Position numbers and translations under genes: made by a program. A DNA stretch of 64,000 nt from Hormiphora californensis (taxonomy: Eukaryota > Ctenophora > Tentaculata > Cydippida > Pleurobrachiidae), in the NCBI GenBank assembly GCA_020137815.1, contig CM035351.1, forward strand, positions 4,237,078 through 4,301,077. Direction: 5' to 3'. Shown here in pieces: positions 56,101 through 64,000 of this stretch (its first letter is position 1; the number at the start of each line of letters is the position of its first letter). The notes under the pieces were generated by a model. That model made no database searches. It had not been told where the DNA came from and saw only the letters and a list, made by a program, of their open reading frames with translations.

Positions 56101-58932
56101 GTGGGGGCAGTCGTAGGGAATTTAGCAGTAGGGACAATAGAATCTTCCCACGCAGAACACGGGGGAGTGTAGTAGAAACACTTACACGTACCTGGTGGTC
56201 GGAAGAGCGGGCAGGGCTAGACCGGGCAGGACTGTTAGGAGTGGAGTTGGACTGGGTAGGGCTGGAGGTGGACTGGGCAGGACTGGTAGGTGGAGAAGAG
56301 ATAAATAATACCGGGTGTGTAGGAGAGTAAGGCAGATTCTGTTTCAAGGCCCTGATATCACAGCACACATCACAGCAGCACCCACAGTCGCCGTCGTAGT
56401 AACATGTGGTACAGTTGGTTACATTCAACTCGGATTCCGGCTCTGAGTGGTCCTGGAGGGGAGGAGAGGGGGTGTTAGGGCCTGGTTGATCAGGGGGTGA
56501 GTTAGGAGAAAGGTTTTGGGGTGGGATAAATGTTACTACGACAGGGGAACTGGTGTTTGGGTTCAAATGGCCGGGGTTGACTAGATGAGTTATACGAGGG
56601 TAAATCAGGGGCTAGGGCCTAAGGGAGGGTTGTGGAGACACAAACCTTATCACAGTAATCATCAACATCATCAGCTTCAGGACGGAATCTCTTGGCTGCA
56701 GGACGGGATGTGATCTCCTCTTCAGTCTGGGTCTCAGCTTCCATTCGGGATCTCTTTGATGCAGGGCCGGGTTGTTCCTCTTCAGCTTCAATGTCATCTT
56801 CCTTAGACGGAGGAAGGGTGTTAGAGGGTTGGTAAATGGGGACAATGTTAGAGGGTTGGTAAATGGGGGGCAGTGAGGGTTGGGAAAGATAAAAAGGGGT
56901 CAATGTTTAGGGGATTTGGTAACAATAGGGGGACACCTTCCTACCAGTTCACTTACCGATGCGTGATGTCGCTGTCTCCTCTTCTCAGTCTCCTCAGGGC
57001 ACGTGGGACAGGGGCATCTATTGCCGGGCAGCTGGGTACAAGGGCAGATGGGAGGGTCCTGGCCTTCTGAGCGGGTCATTATCTCACGGTAACAGGTGGG
57101 GCAACAGGTACAGAGTGGGGCTGACAGTGGCCCATCCTGGGAGGGGAGAATGGAGGTTAGATGTGGTGGGGCAACAGGTACAGAGTGGGGCTGACAGTGG
57201 CCCATCCTGGGAGGGGAGAATGGGGGTTAGTTTGGTGGGGCAACATGTACAGAGTGGGGCTGACAGTGGGTCATCCTGGGAGGGGAGAATGGGGGTTAGT
57301 TTGGTGGGGCAACAGGTACAGAGTGGGGCTGGCAGTGGGCCATCCTGGGAGGGGAGAATGGGGTTAGTTTGGTGGGGCAACATGTACAGAGTGGGGCTGG
57401 CAGTGGGCCATCCTGGGAGGGGAGAATGGAGGTTAGATGTGGTGTTAGTTGGGGGGTTAGTTTGGTGGGGCAACAGGTACAGAGTGGGGCTGACAGTGGG
57501 TCATCCTGGGAGGGGAGAATGGGGGTTAGTTTGGTGGGGCAACAGGTACAGAGTGGGGCTGGCAGTGGGCCATCCTGGGAGGGGAGAATGGGGGTTAGTT
57601 TGGTGGGGCAACAGGTACAGAGTGGGGCTGACAGTGGGCCATCCTGGGAGGGGACAGGTTAGATGTGGTGTTAGTTGGGGGGGGGGGGGTTAGTTGGAGA
57701 ATATCCGGGTATTGGGGAGTGAGCTACCAGTGCAGGGGTTAGTGGGATGGGTATTAGTAGGCTGTAGGGGTGTGAGCAGGGGTGTGAGCAGGGAGTTAGT
57801 TGGGGAATAGCAGTTAGGGATTTAGTGTGTTAAACGTGGGGCTGTTAAGGGGTAACTAGTTACTAACCACACCACGCACCTTAGCAGGAAAGTTCACACA
57901 GTCCACGTCTTCCTGGGATCCCAGGGAGGTGTCAGGTTCATCCAGGGAGGTGTCAGGTTCATCCTGTTCCTCTTCTTGATCGTCCTGGTGTTAGGAGAGG
58001 GGGTGTTAGGAGAGGGGGTGTTAGAAGAGGGGGTGTTAGAAGATGGGGTGTTAGAAGAGGGGGTGTTAGGAGAGGGGTGTTAGGAGAGGGGGTGTTAGGA
58101 GAGGGGTGTTAGGAGAGGGGGTGTTAGAAGATGGGGTGTTAGAAGATGGGATGGGGTTAGAAAAGGAGCAGTGTTAGGGTTCTAGGGGTGTTAGGTGAGA
58201 TGAGGGTCATAAACAGGGGCTATTCAAACTCACATCAAAGATAGGGTCGAGGAGATGCTGTCTGACAGATACGAGCCGGTTCATGATCCTATCCTCACTC
58301 TCCAACCTATCATCAGGGGTACTAGAGTCGATGGGACCAAAGAGGGTGAGATGTTGGGTGATCGCATCAGCCATCATGGGTCCAACATTCAGAAAGTCAA
58401 TCATCTCCCACGCCTCTTCCACCTGAAGGAATGAAGAAGGAGTTAGGCTGGGTGACAGGGGGGGGGGTTGACAATAATAATGGGGGAGGTAATGGGGGTT
58501 TGGCAACAATTGGGAGGGTAGCGATTGGGGATTCAGAACCGGAGGTAATGGGGAAACAGATTGGTTAAATTAGTTGCAGACTGGGTCATGTGGATTTGCG
58601 GGATCACAATCGGGAGGGGGGTTGGAATAGAGATGGGGTTTAACAACTAGCGGGGTTACAATGGGAGGGGGGTTTTAATGGGGGGGTTGCAATAGAGATG
58701 GGTTTACAATGGGGGGTTGGAATAGAGATGGGGTTTAACAACTAGCGGGGTTACAATAGAGATGGGGTTACAATGGGGGTTTGCAATAGAGGTGGGAATT
58801 AACAACTAGCGGGGTCACAATGGGAGGGTCAAAATGGCAGGGACACAATGGGGGGAGGGAATGGATTGCACTTACACAGCAGGGGCAAGATGAATCGACA
58901 TCAGATAACGAGTTAGTAGGTACAGGACACAT
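53114..58932 (-). CDS. Cys-rich, probably nuclear protein of unknown family; nine phase-0 exons
   Basis: Exons: 58932-58876, 58422-58234, 57984-57880, 57136-56957, 56801-56646, 56452-56192, 55620-55486, 53521-53420 and 53248-53114. Every exon is a multiple of three and every intron is phase 0; 439 residues. The N-terminal CPCC is followed by a helical segment (VEEAWEMIDFLNVGPMMADA...RLVSVRQHLLDPIFD) and an acidic stretch. Then come Cys modules: APLCTCCPTCY, PPICPCTQLPGNRCPCPTC, NCTTCYYDGDCGCCCDVCC and DCLSCQHDGKCDCTCSTC. The last two share C-x2-C-x5-C-x-C-x-C-x2-C. Basic signals (SKRSR, AAKRFRP, TRKRRRAQE, TKRPRTE) suggest nuclear location. The Cys clusters probably bind zinc; no named domain is recognised. 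Four introns carry minisatellites, at least three built from acceptor-like units, and intron 7 holds 1.8 kb of transposons. Confidence 0.82.
53590..55433. mobile_element. Composite transposon insertion in intron 7 of the Cys-rich gene
   Basis: Three parts. First, 53590-54540 is AT-rich non-coding sequence with a nested palindrome of GACGTC motifs around 54370-54410. Second, 54545-54763 is a hairpin whose arms (GCAAAAACTAATTGAAATTA; CACCTTTGAGTTGA) are nearly exact inverses. Third, 54785-55433 is a single arm of the 1.6-kb foldback family, ending GATTGCCTTCGGCAATC and CCGGGCAGGGAAA. The arm differs from 17142-17936 by scattered substitutions and small gaps, so it is an older insertion or an arm-only derivative. 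Confidence 0.75.
54941..55018. promoter_or_regulatory. RFX X-box cluster in the intronic foldback arm
   Basis: GTTGCTATGGTAAC (54941-54954 and 54963-54976) and GTTGCTATGGCAAC (55005-55018) are perfect matches to the reverse-strand RFX consensus. A one-mismatch site (GTTCCTATGGTAAC) lies between them. Conservation of the sites in a diverged copy is notable. Confidence 0.55.
55640..56110 (-). repeat. Acceptor-like 20-bp minisatellite, intron 6 of the Cys-rich gene
   Basis: About 22 units of ACCCCACTCTCCTAGACCA on the gene strand, with variants CTATCCTAG and CTAACCTAG. Each presents a pyrimidine tract followed by TAG, like the true acceptor CTCTCCACACAG|ATG at 55621. Confidence 0.88.
57137..57660 (-). 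repeat. 66-bp minisatellite copying the acceptor and first codons of exon 4
   Basis: Seven units upstream of exon 4. On the gene strand each reads AACCCCCATTCTCCCCTCCCAG, then GATGGGCCACTGTCAGCCCC and CACTCTGTACCTGTTGCC. The exon begins with the same text at 57136. The typical unit is 66 nt and open in the exon frame, encoding DGPLSAPLCTCCPTK plus LTPILPSQ. The exon-proximal unit is a little different in length (variant GTTAGATGTGG), which breaks that frame. Confidence 0.92.
57985..58160 (-). repeat. CTAAC-containing minisatellite, intron 2 of the Cys-rich gene
   Basis: About eleven units of CCCCCTCTCCTAACA (or CTTCTAACA) on the gene strand. They end at the real acceptor CTCCTAACACCAG|GACGATC at 57985, so the unit matches the branch-point and pyrimidine part of the functional 3' splice site. 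Confidence 0.82.
58440..58860. repeat. Degenerate GGGGTTACAATGGG repeats in intron 1 of the Cys-rich gene
   Basis: Loose repeats of TTGCAATAGAGATGGGGTT and ACAACTAGCGGGGTTACAAT fill the intron. Units are irregular, 20-60 bp. They do not obviously copy a splice junction. Confidence 0.55.
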
Positions 58933-59425
58933 CGCAATACAGCTGGCTAGGGAGGGTTTTAGTGGGAGATAATTATTATCAGAAAAGATGTCATTTCAAA
59001 GCAGGCAAATTCTACAAATAACAAGGCAAAGTCTACACAGTATTATAGCCAAGCAATACAGTCAATACTGGTAGAATGACTTTGCAATAACAAATAAGCG
59101 GAGATGCTGTCTCAACAATAACTGACTGGTTTAGAAATTAGAATGAGGCTAGAAAAGTCAGCAGTATACTGAGTACAGCAGGGATCTGGTGACAAAGCGT
59201 GAGTGAGGTAAACGGCAAATGCCCAAATGGAGTAACACTAACAGATAGTCGTGAATCAATATCAATTGCTTCACTAATCAACAACATTACAGTTTGCTAA
59301 GCGACATGTCGATTTGCTACGCAAATTGAAATTGAAAGTGATCGGTCTGCTGCTCCAGTAGTATAGGCAATTTAGGCAAAACGAGTGGACAAGGTGACAG
59401 ATGGAAATCTGGTTTTTAGCTTGTA
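58933..59425. other. Upstream region of the Cys-rich gene
   Basis: AT-rich, no repeats or genes recognised. The promoter of the minus-strand g Cys-rich gene presumably lies in this stretch. Confidence 0.4.
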
Positions 59426-59429
59426 ATAA

Positions 59430-60225
59430 GGGCAATGGTAATTGGTATCGCAAGCTAGTTGGAGAGAGAGGGTTGGTCTAGACGACAAAAGGGGTAATGG
59501 TATGACAGGCTTGTTGCAGAGAGAGGGTTGGTCTAGACGACAAAAGGGGCAATGGTATCACAAGCTTGCTGGAGAGAGAGGGCTGGTCTAGACGTCAAAA
59601 GGGGCAATGGTATCACAAGCTTGCTGGAGAGAGAGGGTTGGTCTAGACGTCAAAAGGGGCAATGGTATTACAAGCTTGTTGGAGAGAGAGGGGGTTTGTC
59701 TAGACGACAAAAGGGGCAATAGTATCACAAGCTTGTTGGAGAGAGGGTTGGTCTAGACGTCAAAAAGGGGCAATGGTATCACAAGCTTGCTGGAGAGAGA
59801 GGGCTGGTCTAGACGACAAAAGGGGCAATGGTATCACAAGCTTGTTGGATAGAGAGAGGGTTGGTCTAGACATCAAAAAGGGGCAATGGTATCACAAGCT
59901 TGTTGGAGAGAGAGAGGGTTGGTCTAGACATCAAAAAGGGGGAATGGTATTACAAGCTTGTTGGAGAGAGAAGGTTGGTCTAGACGTCAAAAGGGGCAAT
60001 GGTATCACAAGCTTGTTGCAGAGAGAGAGGGTTTGTCTAGACGACAAAAAGGGGCAATGGTATCACAAGCTTGTTGGAGAGAGAGGGTTGGTCTAGACGA
60101 CAAAAAAGGGAATGGTATCACAAGCTTGTTGGAGAGAGAGGGTTGGTCTAGACGACAAAAGGGGCAATTAATAGTATCACAAGCTTGTTGCAGAGAGAGA
60201 GGGTTGGTCTAGACAAGGGTAACAA
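59430..60225. repeat. 57-bp minisatellite, about 14 copies
   Basis: Unit contains GGTTGGTCTAGACGACAAAA, GGGGCAATGGTATCACAAGC and TTGTTGGAGAGAGA. Copies differ by 1-4 bases, by GAC/GTC/CAT before AAAA, and by small length changes. It lies upstream of the Cys-rich gene and not next to any exon. Restriction-site-like TCTAGA and AAGCTT occur in nearly every unit. Confidence 0.92.
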
Positions 60226-61738
60226 GGGAAGTGAGGTCTGATGTCTGGACATCCGGATTTTATACCCGTCTGAGAGAGAGCAGGCGGGATCGGGAGAGCC
60301 AATCAGAAGGTGTTAGTGAAACGGCCAGCAGCCAATGGGAGACCCTCCAATCAGGTCACGTGACATTCTGCACTGGTCACGTGGGGTACTGCTCCAGACG
60401 TTCTACCTGATGATCACCTAGCATGCAGGGGCTATTTTGGGACACACAGTGTACCCTAAAGTGCGCTCTCTCTCTCCCGCTTGTCAGCTCTATCTCTCTC
60501 TCTCTCTTTCCCGCAAACTCTCTCTCTCTCTCTCTCCCGCTTGTTACTTGTTAGCTCTCTCTTTCCCTCTCTCTCCTCCTCTCTGCAGTACTTCTCTCAC
60601 TATTTCTGCTCTCTCTCTGGCTAACACGAGGACGTTGTACAAACTGGGGTCCCACAAAAACAAGGGGACACAGAAAGAGAAGAAGAGGAAAAAAAGGTGA
60701 CGTATTATACCACGCGGCGTCACGGAGTCTCAGTCCAACACTGAGTCTCTATCGTGTGTGTGTGTGAGTGTGACAGAAACACAGCAGGGGCTTTATCACA
60801 CGTGACCAGAACTGCTACCAAGAAAAATGACTGAGTGAGAGGGAAAGAGAGAGAAAGAGGGGGGAGAGAGAGAGAGGGAGAGATAAGGTACTGGTTCGAT
60901 TGATGTCGAAGATAAAAAGAGAGTTGGTATAACAGTAGAGATAATAAGAGAGATAACAGATTAACAGATAGTGAATTCGTGTCGCCGTGTGTGCTACTTT
61001 TTCTTTTTTCTCTGATCTCGCGTTTTCTTTCTCTCTCGCTCTCTCTCTTCACTGTGTTATTTAACCAGTGGATGTCGTGTGAGGTCCAGGTTGTAGGTTT
61101 AGTTTTAGGTTTTTAGTAGGTAGTTTCGATAAACCGATAAACCGACTTGAAAAACTTTTCGGTTTATTTTGTTTGGGGACACACTTTTTTGTTGGTTACG
61201 ATATAACCCCTTCACGCGCTGACAAGGGAGGGTTACTTCGTAACCAAACTTTTTTGTCGATAAATCAATAGAGAAGTCAACTTTTTTGTCAAAAATTCAA
61301 AATAAACAATTGCTCAGAATTTTCATGAGAGGTAAAACAGCACAATTAATTATTAATTAGCATTCAGCATCTCCCTCTATAATAGTCCCGATCCCAGCTG
61401 TTGGAGTAATAAGCAAACTATTCAATATTCATTTCAGCTGATATAGCACATAATCGTACTGCTGCACCAGTCAGCAAGGTGTCCTTCTATAGATAAGACA
61501 TGGAAGTGTCAGAGCATTGGCCTGACCCTATTCTCGAGAACTGTGGTCAGAGCATTGATCTGACGGATCTGTCGAAGTGTCCTATCGATGTATCAAGCTG
61601 TCAAGGTATCCTGCACCCTTTTTAAACAAGCTGAGTACCACGTGATACAAACATCCTGGTACTGCAGCACCTGATCTACCGAACCCTTACAGAGCTCACA
61701 AGCATCAGCTAATATATCAACAATCAACTGAATTCAGT
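60226..61738. other. Intergenic region, low complexity
   Basis: CACGTGAC E-box-like sites occur at about 60356 and 60377. CT-rich tracts at 60460-60620 and GA/CT tracts at 60830-61050 give false open frames. Near 61130-61260 short inverted motifs recur (GGTTACGATATAACC, GGTTACTTCGTAACC, CCGATAAACCG). At 61500-61600 there are two copies of GTCAGAGCATTG followed by CTGAC, each a small hairpin. No gene is supported. Confidence 0.5.
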
Positions 61739-63409
61739 TCAGTTTCGTGCTCTCCGAATGAGTTTAGCTGCATCCATCCTACAGCACGCCAGGGCTCTCT
61801 TCAGAGCGGTATTTCTCACCATGGACACCAGGGGAAACACCCAGAAACAGGTGTATTGAACCCACGTGGCAGCCTCTACAATAGGGCTGTGAGGTAGGGC
61901 CGGGGTAACCAGGGAGGGTAACAAGGGAATCATGGTAACCATGGTAACTATGATTCCACTCTTGGCAGCGTAGACATCTTGGGCTCGTTTTAGTGCTTTG
62001 CTGTCCTGGTAGGTGTTCATACCGTGAAACTGGCTCTTACTCTTTCTGATACACACCTGCAGGGTTGGATGTGTTAGAAGGGGCTTTATTGTAGAAGGGA
62101 ATCGAGGCTGCTTAGTTAATATAAATGAGGAATATATGCGTATGCTCTCTGTCAGAGCATTGCCCTGACAGTGCATGCTCTAGAAGGTAATTACTAATTA
62201 GGAAAGATCAATGCAAGGGATAGTATCGACTATTATCATGGATAATATGGAGTGTTAGTTAGGCACACAGCCAAATTACTTACCACTAAAATAGCAGAGC
62301 ATGTGATAGCTATTCCCAGGTAGGCCCAGTTGAGTACCATGGTATAGGCTGTGTAGATCACCCAAGATATATCACCACCCTCCCAGATACAGGCCGTGCC
62401 GGTATAGCGATACCCGCTGGCCAGGTCCCGTAGAGATATCAGGACAGTTGTGGGTATAGGTAGCAGGAGGGTTGCCACACACCCCAGAATTATCAGGGTC
62501 GGGTTAGGTCGGTATGTGAAGCGGTGGGACATGGCCCACATTGCCTGGAAACAAAGAGGGGTTACCATGGTTACATGGCCCACAGTGCCTAGAAACAAAG
62601 AGGGGGTTACCATGGTTACATGACCCACAGTGCCTAGAAACAAAGAGGGGGTTACCATGGTTACATGACCCACATGGTGATCAGTGGTTACTGGGGTTTT
62701 GGAAAGAAGGGGTTCATTCGAAATAGAAAGGACATTATGGGGAGGAGAGGGAGTTGAAAGAATATGTCTAGTATGATAATACCTCTAAGATGAGGCAGGA
62801 GAGGGATGCAAAGAAAGAGAGGGATGTATGACTTTGTAGCAGTAGGAAGATTCCACACAAGTAGGGTGGTAGCCAGAGTCGGAGGGAGGCCAGAGTTAGT
62901 AGGGCAGTGCTGGCACCATGTACCAAACCCTGGACTGCCATAACAAGGGTCGGGATACAAGGCAAACATCGGGATATCTTGATCTGAAAATATAATGAGG
63001 TAGCATGATAGGATGATCAGGTACAGTGTGGGACACGTACCTTACTACCTTCACCAACAATTTTGGTCCTGTGTTAACAGCTTTAAAAAGTATCAAAATG
63101 CTAGCAGTGTCATACTCAGACATACTGTGGTAGCTGGGTGGTACAACACTAGTTTACAATATGTCTGGCAGCGACAGACCCCAATTTGACAGTGCGCTCA
63201 GATGGGGTCGCGACGCCAGACAGTTTACAATGTTCTGTTTACTAATGGTAGCTACTTACTTTTGACAAGAGAAGGAAGAGAAGAAAAGAGTTGAGGATGA
63301 ATGTTAGGGTGGTTGTTGAGGCAAGGTAGCATTTAACAAGGATGGAACTTCCTTCCAGAGAGGTTGGGGTCTTCAATAAGCCAGTACTGTTTTCCGATCC
63401 ACTCATCAT
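61739..63409 (-). CDS. Seven-transmembrane receptor, atypical rhodopsin-like
   Basis: Four phase-0 exons: 63409-63260, 62983-62783, 62544-62284 and 62056-61739, 309 residues. Seven hydrophobic segments: TTLTFILNSFLLFLLLS, VMAVQGLVHGASTALLTLA, YLCGIFLLLQSHTSLSFFA, LIILGCVATLLLPIPTTVL, VIYTAYTMVLNWAYLGIAI, IIVTMVTMIPLLPSLV and ATWVQYTCFWVFPLVSMV. A Cys at the start of TM3 and one in the second extracellular loop (GTACIWEG) could form the class A disulfide. The N terminus has an N-glycosylation site (NST). At the TM3 cytosolic end the usual E/DRY reads EAM. TM7 has FPLVS where NPxxY is expected. Signalling may be non-canonical, and the ligand is unknown. The exon 3 acceptor is tandemly repeated in the intron. 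Confidence 0.85.
62545..62675 (-). repeat. Tandem repeat of the exon 3 acceptor junction, 7TM gene
   Basis: Beside the true junction (CCTCTTTGTTTCCAG|GCAATGTGGGCCATG) lie two further copies on the gene strand reading CTCTTTGTTTCTAG|GCACTGTGGG, followed by CCATG or TCATG and GTAACCATGGTAAC. The unit is about 48 bp and includes about 15 nt of exon sequence. Confidence 0.88.
63161..63223. mobile_element. 63-bp mini-MITE of the CTGTCTGG family
   Basis: Ends ATGTCTGGCAGCGACAGAC and GTCGCGACGCCAGACAG. The 8-bp duplication TTTACAAT occurs at 63153-63160 and 63224-63231. It lies in intron 1 of the 7TM gene. With the 16.2-kb and 46.8-kb copies this makes three insertions with exact 8-bp duplications. 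Confidence 0.85.
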
Positions 63410-63594
63410 GTCACGTCAGGTCGTCAGATTTCTAATAGCAGCTTAAGAAATGAGAATTAAGAAAACAAGAAATATGCAGCAGAGGAAATGTCAAATCATG
63501 CTAGAGAAGGGAAGGAGACTGGAGAGAGCCAAACTAGAAGTAGACAGCCAAACTAGAGAGAGAGAGAGGCACTAGGGAGTCAAACTAGAGAGAC

Positions 63595-63640
<46 letters not shown>

Positions 63641-64000
63641 AGACTACTAGAGAGAGCTAGAGAGAGAGACTAGAATGTCAAATTGATGTTGTTGATCAAG
63701 AGAGAAATAGAGCTGGGTTGCTGATAGATGGTTTATGGTCGTTATGTATGTGAGTGTCTCAGGTGGTTATGCAACATAGCGAGAATTTATTATTGATTCC
63801 GTGGACATGAGGGGGAGCTAGGGAGTCGAGGGGTTGGTAACATCAAGAAGAAGCAGCAACAAGTTATATGATTCTATGACACCACTACTGCTGCACCAGC
63901 TGCAGGGGATGTATTGATAATCAACAATTCGAACACTTCAAAGAACTCTCAACGTTATACCAAGAACTTGAATCGATTCAACTGCCGTACCAAGAACTTG
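63410..64000. other. Upstream region of the 7TM gene
   Basis: A (GA)n microsatellite lies at about 63590-63640, with shorter GAGAGA and ACTAGAGAG runs around it. No gene is seen. A direct repeat TACCAAGAACTTGAATCG / TACCAAGAACTTG ends the window. Confidence 0.5.

Noticed and set aside
59430-60225. Regular 57-bp array resembling a CRISPR
   Set aside because: Units are repeated head-to-tail with no unique spacers, and the genome is eukaryotic. It is a minisatellite.

Overview
The window is nuclear DNA of an animal. Genes are intron-rich and sit on both strands, introns begin GT and end AG, and many are under 150 bp. Recognisable products are metazoan: CDC20, mitochondrial uL14 (MRPL14), HGH1, CARNMT1, a serpin, PIG-U, an SGLT-type SLC5 transporter, a PLXDC-like receptor, DAZ/Boule-like RRM proteins and a 7TM receptor. 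Compact genes, divergent secreted proteins and a dense load of short inverted-repeat transposons suggest an early-branching animal such as a sponge. That placement is inference. All exon coordinates were derived by hand from splice signals and reading-frame continuity.

Layout. 1-7.2 kb (+): a MITE, then the 3' part of a very large conserved protein (SZT2-like at best). 7.8-11.3 kb (-): CDC20 and MRPL14. 11.4-12.2 kb: a MITE with 8-bp target duplications. 12.6-13.7 kb (+): start of a secreted protein. 13.9-18.5 kb: nested inverted repeats, including a 1.6-kb near-perfect palindrome. 18.5-21.8 kb: no supported gene; part looks like poor-quality sequence. 21.8-28.8 kb (+): a tandem duplication of a small two-TM protein gene; the copies differ only synonymously. 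29.2-35.3 kb (-): HGH1, CARNMT1 (apparent +1 frameshifts) and a serpin with a hydrophobic C-terminal tail. 36-37.2 kb (+): a secreted/repeat protein. 37.4-45.7 kb: PIGU (-), whose 6-kb intron holds a complete SLC5 gene (+), whose own intron holds a PLXDC-like gene (+). 46.7-52.6 kb (-): three tandem single-RRM genes. 53.1-58.9 kb (-): a nine-exon Cys-rich nuclear protein in which every exon is phase 0. 61.7-63.4 kb (-): a 7TM receptor lacking the Arg of the DRY motif.

The most unusual theme is that many minisatellites are built from the splice junction beside them. Donor junctions are reiterated in PIGU, SLC5 and CARNMT1. Acceptor junctions, some with the first exon codons, are reiterated in the Cys-rich gene, the receptor gene and the RRM genes. 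A second theme is a family of foldback elements whose arms carry arrays of perfect RFX X-box motifs.
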